Of a stretch of 64,000 nt of DNA, positions 1-7,424 are shown piece by piece. The stretch is from contig CAMDBX010000006.1 in assembly GCA_945889445.1 (NCBI GenBank), forward strand, positions 24,293 through 88,292, written 5' to 3'. The notes under the pieces were generated by a model, which saw only the letters and a list, made by a program, of their open reading frames with translations, ran no database searches and was not told the origin of the DNA. The translations under genes were made by a program, and so were the position numbers. Every line of letters starts with the position of its first letter. Positions within the stretch are counted from its first letter, which is position 1. This stretch comes from Rhizobium sp. Q54. Its GTDB lineage: Bacteria > Pseudomonadota > Alphaproteobacteria > Rhizobiales > Aestuariivirgaceae.

Positions 1-1980
1 CACCACCTCGTCCTCGCCGAATTCGCGGGCCAGCTTGTGCCCGGCGTAGACGGCGTGCACGATCAGTCCGGGGGCGAGCGCATCGCCGATGAGCGACAGC
101 GACGCAAGGCCCCTGCCCTTCAGCGCGTGGAAGAGCGCGTCATCGCCATCGCGCGACGTGACGGGCAAGAAGCAATCCGCCGCGATGTCACGCTCAGCGC
201 CCGAGAACACGCAGCGCAGCACGGCGGCGCCTGGCTTCAGGCCTGCCACCAGCGTGTTGACGATCACCGTCACGCCCAGTTCCAGCAACCGCGCATGGGC
301 GCGTGGCTGCTCCGCCGTCAGATCCGACCATTCCGCCACCTTGCCGCCGCTGGTGACATAGGTGACCTCAAAGCCGCGCTGCGCCAGCAACTCGGCAAGG
401 CCGCAACCGAGATAGTAGTGGTCATCATCGAATACCACGGCAGGCCCCTTCACCGTCGCGTTAAGCACCACCTCCGGTGTCAGCGTGCGGGGATCGTCAT
501 AGGTGGCGATGGGCGCCCGGAAGCTCCGCCCGCGCCCGTCCCTGCGCCAGTGGCTGCCCGTTGCGACCACCACATTCGCGATGCCAAGGTCGATCACGTC
601 GTCAGCGCCCATGCGGCTGTCACGGAAGATCTCGACATTGGAGAGCTTGGAAATCTGGTGCAGCCGCCAGTCGCACACCCGGCCCCACTCGGCAAGGCCC
701 GGCAGCTTCGTTTCCCATTGCAGGCGGCCACCGGGAGCGTGACCGGCATCGACGATCTTCACCTCATGCCCGCGCCGCGCCAGCATCAGCCCGGCCTCGA
801 GCCCCGCCGGCCCTGCGCCCACCACCAGCACCTGCTGGCGCTGCGTGGCCATCGCGATCCTTTCAGGGTGCCAGTCACGCCGCCACTCTTCGCCCATGGT
901 GGGGTTCTGGGTGCAGCGGATGGGCGCTGCCCGGCTGTTGTGCGCATAGCAGATGTTGCAGCCGATGCATTCGCGGATGTCATCCTCACGTCCCTCGGCG
1001 ATCTTGAGCGGAAGGAAGGGATCGGCAATCGACGGCCGCGCCGCGCCGATCAGGTCCACGATGCCGCGCTTCACCTGCGAGAGCATGGTCTCGGGCGAGG
1101 TGAAGCGGCCAACGCTCACCACGGGCTTGCCCGTCACCTTGCGCACATGCGCGATGCTGGGCTCCAGCGAACCTTCCTTGACGAAGCGCGACCCGCCCAT
1201 TTCCTGACTGTAGTCCGCGATGGTGACATCGAAGAGATCGACCATCGGCGCCAGCGAGGCGAGGAGTTCCGAGCGCTCCTCGAAGCCGCCGCCATCCTCA
1301 TTGTCGACCTCGATCCGGAGCGCAATGCCGCACCGGTCACCAATGGCATCGCGCGTTTCCGCCAGCACCTCGCGCAGCAAGCGGGCCCGCTGCAGCAGCG
1401 TGCCGCCATATTCATCGCTCCGCGTGTTCATGTCGCGGTCGAGAAACTGGTTCAGGATGTAGGTGTGCGCGGAATAGACATAGACGATATCGAGGTCAGC
1501 CTGCTTCGCCCTGAGCGCCGCGGCGCGATGCCAGCCGCGGAAGGTCCGGATGTCGTCCAGATCCATCTTCGCGCATTGCCAAGGCGACTCCGCGGCGGGA
1601 AAGCTCGACGGCGCCAGCGCCACCTCGCGCGAGAGATGGTTGGACGAGCGGATGCCGCCATACCACAGCTCAGTCCCGGCAAGGCTGCCGTGTTCATGCA
1701 CGGCATCGGCCATCGCCGCCATGTTGCGCACGTCGCCTTCGTCCCACAGGCTGGCGAAGGGATGGGGCACATCGTCGGAGGACGGATGGATGGAGCAGTA
1801 TTCGGTATTGACCACGCCCCAGCCGCCTTCCGCCTTCACGCCGCGCATGGCAGCAAGCGTCGCCGGCAGCTGATAGCCCATGCCGGTGCAATGCGGCACC
1901 TGGTAGAAGCGGTTGGGCGCGGTGACGGGCCCGATCTTCACGGGCTCGAAGAGAATGTCGAAACGGCTGTCGCGCGGCAT
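1..1980 (-). CDS. Trimethylamine/dimethylamine dehydrogenase-family flavoprotein (3' end off window)
   Basis: The ORF track misses this gene because its stop lies beyond base 1; I translated it from the minus strand (660 codons in window). The layout is that of trimethylamine dehydrogenase: N-terminal FMN TIM barrel (about 1-330), a 4Fe-4S motif with Cys338, 341, 344 and 356, then FAD/ADP-binding domains starting at VLVVGAGPAG near residue 384. It keeps the VPHC cysteine that carries 6-S-cysteinyl FMN in that family, and the YSAH Tyr169/His172 pair. The two tryptophans that, with a tyrosine, cage the trimethylammonium group in the characterised enzyme appear to be replaced, so the substrate is probably another N-methylated amine. 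Perhaps 30-50 C-terminal residues are missing by comparison with the family. The ribosome-binding site GGGAGAGG lies inside a hairpin directly before the ATG. The oxidative demethylase class is secure; the substrate is unknown. Confidence 0.88.
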   Translation of the reverse strand, partial: MPRDSRFDILFEPVKIGPVTAPNRFYQVPHCTGMGYQLPATLAAMRGVKAEGGWGVVNTEYCSIHPSSDDVPHPFASLWDEGDVRNMAAMADAVHEHGSLAGTELWYGGIRSSNHLSREVALAPSSFPAAESPWQCAKMDLDDIRTFRGWHRAAALRAKQADLDIVYVYSAHTYILNQFLDRDMNTRSDEYGGTLLQRARLLREVLAETRDAIGDRCGIALRIEVDNEDGGGFEERSELLASLAPMVDLFDVTIADYSQEMGGSRFVKEGSLEPSIAHVRKVTGKPVVSVGRFTSPETMLSQVKRGIVDLIGAARPSIADPFLPLKIAEGREDDIRECIGCNICYAHNSRAAPIRCTQNPTMGEEWRRDWHPERIAMATQRQQVLVVGAGPAGLEAGLMLARRGHEVKIVDAGHAPGGRLQWETKLPGLAEWGRVCDWRLHQISKLSNVEIFRDSRMGADDVIDLGIANVVVATGSHWRRDGRGRSFRAPIATYDDPRTLTPEVVLNATVKGPAVVFDDDHYYLGCGLAELLAQRGFEVTYVTSGGKVAEWSDLTAEQPRAHARLLELGVTVIVNTLVAGLKPGAAVLRCVFSGAERDIAADCFLPVTSRDGDDALFHALKGRGLASLSLIGDALAPGLIVHAVYAGHKLAREFGEDEVV

Positions 1981-1981
1981 G

Positions 1982-2007
1982 AAAAAACCTCTCCCTTTCA
2001 GGAGAGG
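1982..2007 (-). terminator. Terminator-like hairpin abutting the downstream start codon
   Basis: On the minus strand CCTCTCC-loop-GGAGAGG (7-bp perfect stem, 6-nt loop) is followed at once by TTTTTT and then, after one base, the ATG of the flavoenzyme gene. The form is that of an intrinsic terminator for the upstream dehydrogenase gene, but its 3' arm is also the only visible Shine-Dalgarno sequence of the next gene. It may work as an attenuator or as a ribosome-binding-site-masking hairpin. Confidence 0.6.
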
Positions 2008-2034
2008 CTAACAGTGTTCGGAACGGTTCGGCAA

Positions 2035-2634
2035 TCAGCCGACTGAAATGACCTGGCCGGTAAGGGCGCCGTCGACGCTCTTGGCATAGGCCAGCCCCAC
2101 GCGGGCCGCCGAGACGGTCTCGTGGCCTGGGAAGAAGCCGTCATACTTCACGGCCGACTCCTCGAGCAGGCCCGGGCTCACCGCATTGATGCGGATGCCG
2201 CGCGGCATCTCGATCGCCGCACCCTTGACGAAGCCGCCGATGGCGCCGTTGACGGCGGCGGCATTGGCCCCCTGCCGCACCGGGTCACGGTCGAGGATGC
2301 CGCTGGTGAGCGTGAACGAGCCATTGTCGTTCACGTTGTTCATGCCGAGGAGAACGAGGTTCACCTGGCCCATGAGCTTGTCGTTCAGGCCCTTGCGGAA
2401 CTGTTCCGGCGACATGGTGGCAACGGGGCCGAAGTGCACATGGCCCACGCAGGTGACGATGGCGTCCACTTGGCCGAGCTTGGCATACATCGCCTTCACC
2501 GAGTCATCGTTCATCACGTCGACGGTGAGGTCGCCCGACGAACGGCCTGCCCTGACGATCTCATGGCGCTTGGCAAGCTCCTTGGCCGCCGCCTGCCCGA
2601 CTGTTCCCGATCCGCCGACAATCAGAATGCGCAT
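2035..2634 (-). CDS. Short-chain dehydrogenase/reductase-like protein without YxxxK
   Basis: A 199-residue Rossmann protein. GGSGTVG at residues 8-14 is the dinucleotide-binding loop, VDVMNDDS the acidic residue region after strand 3, and INAVSPG the conserved C-terminal SDR motif. It is shorter than the usual 240-260 residues. Where a classical SDR carries YxxxK, the sequence reads NAAAVNGAIGGFVKG, with no tyrosine, so ordinary carbonyl reduction is not assured. It starts one base after the stop of trcR, so the two are probably co-transcribed, and it precedes the flavoenzyme gene. Assignment to the SDR superfamily is firm; the reaction is unknown. Confidence 0.85.
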   Translation of the reverse strand: MRILIVGGSGTVGQAAAKELAKRHEIVRAGRSSGDLTVDVMNDDSVKAMYAKLGQVDAIVTCVGHVHFGPVATMSPEQFRKGLNDKLMGQVNLVLLGMNNVNDNGSFTLTSGILDRDPVRQGANAAAVNGAIGGFVKGAAIEMPRGIRINAVSPGLLEESAVKYDGFFPGHETVSAARVGLAYAKSVDGALTGQVISVG

Positions 2635-2635
2635 T

Positions 2636-3379
2636 TCAATCCTCGTCCTGCTGGCCGCGCTTCAGAGGCTTCAGCTTGGCGAACACCGAGTTGGCGTCAT
2701 ACTGCGGCTCGGCGTCGCGCGCCCGCGGCTCGGAGGGGGCGAAGGTCGGCTGGGTGTCATCCACCTGGGCTGCGGCATGGGCCGCCGTACCCTCAACCTC
2801 GGAGGCCGGAATGAGGGTGCGCACCGGCACGGACTCGTTGGCGGGCTTGCCCGCCTTGCGTGCCGCCTTCTGCACCGCGAAGTCGAGGTCGAGCTGCGAG
2901 CAGATGCCGAGGGAAACCGGATCGACCGGCTTGATGTTGGAGGCATTCCAGTGCGAGCGGTCACGCACCGAGGCAATGGTCGACTTGGTGGTGCCGACCA
3001 GCTTCATCACTGCCGAGTCAGGCAGTTCCGGGTGGTAGCGCAGCAGCCAGGCAATGGCGTCCGGGCGGTCGCCGCGGCGCGACACGGGCGTGTAGCGCGG
3101 GCCCGAGGTGGACTTCTGCACCTGGATGTTGACCTTGGATTCAAGAATCTTGAGGCGATAGTCCGAGTCCTTCTCGCCCTTTTCGATTTCCTCGCGGGTC
3201 AGCTGGCCGCCGGTGATCGGGTCCATGCCCTTGATGCCGGCCGCCACGTCGCCGTCGGCGATGCCCTTCACCTCAAGTTCATGGAGATGGCAGAAATCGG
3301 CAATCTGGCGGAAGGTAAGCCCGGTGTTCTCGACGAGCCACACGGCGGTGGCCTTGGGCATCAGCGGTATGCGGGACAT
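2636..3379 (-). CDS. trcR: Cell-cycle transcriptional regulator TrcR (DUF1013)
   Basis: 247 residues matching the alphaproteobacterial DUF1013 family. Diagnostic stretches are the start MSRIPLMPKATAVWLV, the helix-turn-helix-like LTFRQIADFCHLHELEVKGI, and DPITGGQLTREEIEKGEKD. A second helical segment (PELPDSAVMKLVGTTKSTIASVRD) also looks like a DNA-binding motif. In Caulobacter the family member TrcR is a cell-cycle-linked transcription factor that acts in the CtrA/GcrA network. The ATG is preceded by AAGGAG. The C-terminal 50 residues are Ala/Pro-rich and poorly structured. The family call is strong; the role in this organism is inferred by homology. Confidence 0.88.
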   Translation of the reverse strand: MSRIPLMPKATAVWLVENTGLTFRQIADFCHLHELEVKGIADGDVAAGIKGMDPITGGQLTREEIEKGEKDSDYRLKILESKVNIQVQKSTSGPRYTPVSRRGDRPDAIAWLLRYHPELPDSAVMKLVGTTKSTIASVRDRSHWNASNIKPVDPVSLGICSQLDLDFAVQKAARKAGKPANESVPVRTLIPASEVEGTAAHAAAQVDDTQPTFAPSEPRARDAEPQYDANSVFAKLKPLKRGQQDED

Positions 3380-3540
3380 TGGTCTTCACTCCTTGAGAAC
3401 CGGTGTTTCAGGTTCCCTGTCTTTACGACAGCTTGTTTGGGATGGGCCAGATATAGAGGCGGGCGCGCGCCGGCGCAATCTCGATTTTTGTGGTCCACCG
3501 GCCGCTTTTGCCAGCAGGTTCCGCTCCCCGGCGGGTGGCC

Positions 3541-4524
3541 TCAATCGGTCACCAGAACAATCTTGCCGATGTGTTCGCTCGATTCCATCAGGGCGTGCGC
3601 CGCAGCAGCCTCGCGGAGCGGGAAGGTGCGGAAAATGATCGGCTTGAGTTGCTCCGCCCCGAACAATGGCCACACATGGCGCTCCAGCGCGCGGGCGATC
3701 TCGGCCTTCTCGGCCACGCTGCGGGCGCGGAGCGTGGACCCCGTGAAGGTCAGTCGCTTCAGCATGATCGGCATCCAGTCCACCTCGATGCGTGAGCCCT
3801 TCTGGAAAGCGATCATCACGATGCGGCCATGCATCGCCACCGCTTTCAGGTTCTTCGCCACATAGTCGCCCCCCACCATGTCGAGAATGACGTCGGGCTT
3901 GATCCCCTTCTCGGCCAGCACGGTCACGAAGTCCTGGTTGCGGTAATTGATGGCGAGGTCGGCACCCAGATCGAGGCAGGCGCGGCACTTCTCGTCCGAA
4001 CCCGCCGTCACCACCACGATGGCGCCAAAGGCCTTGCCCAGCATGATCGCCGTGGTGCCGATGCCGCTCGACCCGCCATGCACCAGCAAGGTTTCGCCTT
4101 CCTTCAGCCGCCCCCGGTCAAAGACATTGGTCCACACCGTGAAGAAGGTTTCAGGGATCGCCGCAGCCTCGGTAAAGGACAGGCCGGGCGGAACCGGCAG
4201 GGCGTTGTCCTCGTGCACCACCGCATATTCGGCATAGCCGCCTCCCGGCACCAGGGCGCAAACCCGGTCTCCCGCCTCATAGCGCTTCACGCCGTCGCCC
4301 AGTGCCACCACCTCGCCGGCGATCTCGAGACCGGGCGTGTCGGGTGCTCCCGGCGGCGGCGGGTAGCCGCCTTGGCGCTGCAGCACGTCCGGGCGGTTGA
4401 CGCCCGCCGCCTTCACCTTGACCAGGATTTCCCCGGGTTTGGGCACCGGCACCGGCAGGGTCACCGGGGTCAGAACCTCGGGGCCCCCCGGGTTGGTGAT
4501 GGCGATGGCGGTCATGTCTTTCAT
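3541..4524 (-). CDS. NAD(P)H:quinone oxidoreductase, PIG3/zeta-crystallin type
   Basis: A 327-residue medium-chain dehydrogenase/reductase of the zinc-free quinone oxidoreductase branch. It has an N-terminal GroES-like domain (VKVKAAGVNRPDVLQRQG), then a Rossmann fold with LLVHGGSSGIGTTAI for NADPH, and C-terminal HIGKIVLV. No structural or catalytic zinc cysteines are seen. The track ORF begins 100 codons further upstream, but that part has no family similarity; GAGAGG seven bases before the ATG at 4524 fixes the start (MKDMTAIAIT). It is divergent from the DUF1192 gene across a 97-bp gap. It probably reduces quinones or other enones with NADPH. Confidence 0.9.
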   Translation of the reverse strand: MKDMTAIAITNPGGPEVLTPVTLPVPVPKPGEILVKVKAAGVNRPDVLQRQGGYPPPPGAPDTPGLEIAGEVVALGDGVKRYEAGDRVCALVPGGGYAEYAVVHEDNALPVPPGLSFTEAAAIPETFFTVWTNVFDRGRLKEGETLLVHGGSSGIGTTAIMLGKAFGAIVVVTAGSDEKCRACLDLGADLAINYRNQDFVTVLAEKGIKPDVILDMVGGDYVAKNLKAVAMHGRIVMIAFQKGSRIEVDWMPIMLKRLTFTGSTLRARSVAEKAEIARALERHVWPLFGAEQLKPIIFRTFPLREAAAAHALMESSEHIGKIVLVTD

Positions 4525-4621
4525 GGGGCATCCTCTCAGGCACGTTGTCGCTTGCAGTTTGGGTTGAAGCCCATGGCCCCGCAATGACAAAATGGGTTCC
4601 GCAAGGTGAAGGAGTGCCGCC

Positions 4622-4807
4622 ATGAGTTTCGAAGACCTTCCGAAAAAGCCAGCCGGCGTCATGCTGGGCGAGAACCTCGACCTGCTGTCAGTGGCCGAAT
4701 TGGAACATCGCGTCAGCCAGCTCGAGTCGGAAATCCTGCGGGTCAAGGCAGCGATCCAGGCAAAGCAGGCATCCAAGAACGCCGCCGACGCCTTTTTTCG
4801 CTCCTGA
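4622..4807 (+). CDS. DUF1192 family small protein
   Basis: 61 residues. It opens with MSFEDLPKKPA, carries LDLLSVAELEHRVSQLESEI, and ends in a short amphipathic helix and DAFFRS, the pattern of the DUF1192 family found across alphaproteobacteria. The central 25 residues have heptad-like leucine/isoleucine spacing and probably form a coiled coil. AAGGAG precedes the ATG at good distance. Function is unknown. It lies divergent to the quinone oxidoreductase and upstream of a candidate small RNA and rcdA. Confidence 0.85.
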   Translation: MSFEDLPKKPAGVMLGENLDLLSVAELEHRVSQLESEILRVKAAIQAKQASKNAADAFFRS

Positions 4808-4884
4808 GCATCTCGATTTGGCACAACTGTGCCTCCAGAGTTGCGTCCGTTAAGGTTTCAGTAAGGAGTTTACGATATTCTTTG

Positions 4885-4989
4885 GAGTGTAATCCTTGAC
4901 CGGATTGCTCCGAGTGGTTCACCACCACTCTGTTTGACGCCTCCCTGTTTGAAACTTTCAAGCCGCGCGTCTACTGCGCGGCTTTTTTT
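4885..4989 (+). ncRNA. Candidate small RNA with exposed CCUCC motif and intrinsic terminator
   Basis: Between the DUF1192 gene and rcdA lies a 313-bp gap with RNA-like structure. It holds a perfect hairpin GAGTGGT-TCACC-ACCACTC (4912-4930), an unpaired stretch with GCCTCCC flanked by two TGTTTGA repeats, and a strong terminator hairpin with seven T (4961-4989). The CCTCC motif is complementary to Shine-Dalgarno sequences, as in known alphaproteobacterial regulatory RNAs. A CtrA-like TTAA-N7-GTAA lies just upstream (4850-4864). The 5' end is a guess. It could instead be the 3' untranslated region of the DUF1192 transcript. Confidence 0.4.
4961..4989 (+). terminator. Rho-independent terminator
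   Basis: AGCCGCGC-7-nt loop-GCGCGGCT followed by TTTTTTT. It ends the DUF1192 transcript and/or the candidate small RNA, and isolates rcdA, which has its own sigma54-like promoter nine bases further on. Confidence 0.85.
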
Positions 4990-4997
4990 GATTGATG

Positions 4998-5013
4998 TGG
5001 CACTGCTCTTGCT
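4998..5013 (+). promoter_or_regulatory. Sigma54-type (-24/-12) promoter upstream of rcdA
   Basis: TGGCACTGCTCTTGCT matches the consensus TGGCAC-N5-TTGCW at all core positions with the required GG-to-GC spacing. The predicted transcript would start near 5024, giving a leader of roughly 95 bases before rcdA. No enhancer site could be assigned. Confidence 0.5.
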
Positions 5014-5120
5014 TAGGGAGTTCCAGAGCAGCGCACGATCATTGACCTTGAGGGTAACCCGGTACATGATCTCCCGAAGCTCCGTGCCAAGATAAACGAG
5101 AGCCCGAGGAAATTCCCGTC

Positions 5121-5645
5121 ATGTCGTCTGCCAGTGCTTCGCCCATTACCGTCGATTTCATGTCGCGCTTCACGGCGTCCGAACAATTCGACAAGGTGTT
5201 CCGGGAAGGCATGGGCCTCGTTGAGGAAACCGCCAATTACCTGGACGGCCCAGGCCGACAGGATGCCCGCCTGCTCGACCGCCACGGCGCTGTCGCCTAC
5301 GCGACCGAGAGCATGCGCCTGACAACACGGTTGATGCAGCTCGCCTCCTGGCTTCTTCTGCAACGCGCCATCGGCGCCGGCGAAATGAACCAGGATGACG
5401 TGCGCAAGGAACGCCACCGCATCAGCCTGTCCGACATCGGTCGTGGCAAGCCGCTCAATGGCGCGGAGCAGCTTCCGCCCGCCCTCAACGACATTGTCGA
5501 GCGTTCTCTGTCGCTTCACCAGCGCGTCCTGAAGTTTGATGCGATGCTGAACATTCAGGCCAAGGCCGATGTCGGCGCCCCAGCCCCCAGCCCGGTGTCG
5601 ACCCAGCTGGACCGCCTTGCCGCGGTGTTCGGCGCCCGCTCCTGA
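5121..5645 (+). CDS. rcdA: RcdA, DUF1465 family protease-adaptor protein
   Basis: 174 residues of the DUF1465 family. Recognisable blocks are FREGMGLVEETANYLDGPGR near residue 30, LTTRLMQLASWLLLQRAI and ERSLSLHQRVLKFD. In Caulobacter RcdA links ClpXP to substrates such as CtrA during the cell cycle. The protein is predicted to be all-helical, with a disordered tail after about residue 150. GAGGAA precedes the ATG. The upstream region has a sigma54-like promoter and a CtrA-like half-site. The family is clear; the adaptor role is inferred. Confidence 0.88.
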   Translation: MSSASASPITVDFMSRFTASEQFDKVFREGMGLVEETANYLDGPGRQDARLLDRHGAVAYATESMRLTTRLMQLASWLLLQRAIGAGEMNQDDVRKERHRISLSDIGRGKPLNGAEQLPPALNDIVERSLSLHQRVLKFDAMLNIQAKADVGAPAPSPVSTQLDRLAAVFGARS

Positions 5646-5670
5646 CGCTTCACCAATCTGTTGCCTCGTC

Positions 5671-5708
5671 CGCGGGTTAGCGGCAGAAGCTGTCTGCCAC
5701 CACCGCGG
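5671..5708 (+). repeat. Nested inverted repeat before the lytic transglycosylase start
   Basis: CCGCGG...GGCAGA-loop-TCTGCC...CCGCGG forms an interrupted two-part stem that ends two bases before the TTG start at 5711. There is no T-run, so it is not a normal terminator. It may control translation of a gene that already has a weak start. Confidence 0.45.
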
Positions 5709-5710
5709 AC

Positions 5711-6583
5711 TTGCCCTTGCACAAGCGACTGACCATTGCCGCCTTGCTGATCCTGCTGCCAATCGCGGCCGGCGCCGCAACGCCGCCACCGCTGCCCAGC
5801 ACGGAGGACGAACGCCGGAGCTTTGCCGACACGGTGTGCAGCGAAATCGACGACCGGGCAAGCGAGCACGGCCTGCCCCAGTCCTTCATTGCCCGCCTGA
5901 TCTGGAAGGAAAGCCTGTTCGATCCCGGCGCGGTCAGCCCCAAGGGCGCGCAGGGCATCGCCCAGTTCATGCCCGGCACGGCGAAGCTGCGCGGCCTCGA
6001 TGACCCTTTCGATGCAAAGAAGGCACTGGCTGCTTCCGCTGCCTATCTTGCCGAACTCCGCACCCGGTTCGGCAATCTCGGTCGCGCCGCGGCAGCCTAT
6101 AACGCCGGCGAGGAACGCGTCCGCAAGTGGCTCTCGGGAACTGGCGGCCTTCCTTACGAGACGCAGGACTACGTCTTTTCCATCACCGGCCATGGCCATG
6201 AGGAATGGAAGGCGGAAGACGCCAGCTTCGACATCCCCGCGCTGGCCAGGGACGGCAGCTTCGCCGAGCAGTGCCGAAGCCTGGTGATGCGCGAGTTGTC
6301 GCCTCAGGCCGTTGAGGTGAAGCAGGCCAACTGGAAGCCATGGGGCGTGGTGCTTGCCGCAGGCTTCAGCCAGGCCCGGGCGCTGCAGGCCTTCCGCGTC
6401 ATCCGCAACCGTTTCGACCTCATCAAGGACGAGGACCCGTTGGTGGTGCGCAAATTGAACCGCTCCATGGGCCGTCGCAAGATGGTTCGCGTGATGATCG
6501 GACGCGACAGCCGCGCCGAAGCCCAGAAGCTGTGCCGCGATCTCGCCTCGCGCGGCGGCGTCTGCCTCGTGGCGAAGAACTGA
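5711..6583 (+). CDS. Secreted lytic transglycosylase (SLT domain)
   Basis: 290 residues. N-terminal signal peptide (hydrophobic core LTIAALLILLPIAAGAA), then a lysozyme-like SLT domain. Its motifs are LIWKESLFDPGA, with Glu67 as the catalytic acid, GAQGIAQFMPGTA, and AAAYNAGEERV. The C-terminal 70 residues include a short region with the fold-like pattern VRVMIGRDSRAEAQKLC, resembling a SPOR-type repeat. It cleaves peptidoglycan glycan strands in the periplasm. No ATG is available; TTG at 5711 (or 5717) must be used, immediately after a hairpin. It follows rcdA by 65 bp on the same strand. Confidence 0.88.
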   Translation: MPLHKRLTIAALLILLPIAAGAATPPPLPSTEDERRSFADTVCSEIDDRASEHGLPQSFIARLIWKESLFDPGAVSPKGAQGIAQFMPGTAKLRGLDDPFDAKKALAASAAYLAELRTRFGNLGRAAAAYNAGEERVRKWLSGTGGLPYETQDYVFSITGHGHEEWKAEDASFDIPALARDGSFAEQCRSLVMRELSPQAVEVKQANWKPWGVVLAAGFSQARALQAFRVIRNRFDLIKDEDPLVVRKLNRSMGRRKMVRVMIGRDSRAEAQKLCRDLASRGGVCLVAKN

Positions 6584-6656
6584 TCGGCCGATTTGCTTCG
6601 GCAGCGACCCCTGGTCTAGTGTCGATTCATTCGATGAATTCAGCGAGAGGCAGACC

Positions 6657-7208
6657 GTGACCATGCAGACCACATTCAGAGCACTGGCCGCCGCCCTGCT
6701 CTTGCTGGCCTTTTCGATGCCCGCGCACGCGGGCGACGTCGAGGATTGCCGCAGCAAGGCCAAGATGACGAATGAGGCCCGCCTCAAGGCCTGCAACGCC
6801 GTCATCGACAGCAAGCAGGCCACGGATGCCGATCTCGCTTTCGCCTATTACAAGCGCGCCGTGACCGATTCCGCCAACCCCAATGCCAACCAGGCCGGAG
6901 TGATGGCGGACGTCAGCAAGGCCATCGATGTCGATCCAAAGTTGATGGAGGCCTATGCCTTCCGCGCCCTCGGCTACAACAAGTCCCTGCAATACGACAA
7001 GGCCATTGCCGACCTTGGCAGTGCCATCGCCATCGCGCCGGACCGCTGGGGCCTTTATTCGCTGCGCGCCATGATCCAGGCGCAAAAGAAGGACGCGAAG
7101 GCGGCCATTGCCGATTTCCGCAGCGCCCTGGCCCTCAACCCGCCCGCCGCCAGCGCCGAGATGATCCGCCAGCGCATCAACAAGCTTGAGCAGAGTACAT
7201 CTCAGTAG
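6657..7208 (+). CDS. Periplasmic tetratricopeptide-repeat protein
   Basis: 183 residues with a clear signal peptide (cleavage after MPAHA). About four helical hairpins follow, with TPR spacing such as AYAFRALGYNKSLQYDKAIADLGSAI and SLRAMIQAQKKDAKAAIADF. An early CRSKAKM...LKACNAVI cysteine pair may form a disulfide. GTG at 6657 has AGAGG six bases upstream and is favoured over the ATG two codons later. It is presumably a protein-interaction scaffold in the periplasm; the partner is unknown. Confidence 0.8.
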   Translation: MTMQTTFRALAAALLLLAFSMPAHAGDVEDCRSKAKMTNEARLKACNAVIDSKQATDADLAFAYYKRAVTDSANPNANQAGVMADVSKAIDVDPKLMEAYAFRALGYNKSLQYDKAIADLGSAIAIAPDRWGLYSLRAMIQAQKKDAKAAIADFRSALALNPPAASAEMIRQRINKLEQSTSQ

Positions 7209-7424
7209 AGGACACTACCTCTCCTTGATGAAGCCCGCTCAGATTGTGTTATTCTCTGTTTTTGTGGCCATATAGGTCAAGTTGATTTAACTTACTGCTT
7301 GCCATTTGGCGTTTAGCGTATAAACAGGACTGTAGTTAAGCCTATACCAAAATTGCCAGCGAGGCAGTGCGGATAGGGCAAGGCGAGAGGCCAACACCCT
7401 TGCCGGTTCGAGTTGAGGTACGAC

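Noticed and set aside
37-2046. 669-residue plus-strand ORF, the longest in the first kilobases
   Set aside because: It is the antisense shadow of the minus-strand flavoenzyme, whose translation shows all expected motifs. The plus-strand product has no recognisable domain and a shadow-like Arg/His/Ala composition.
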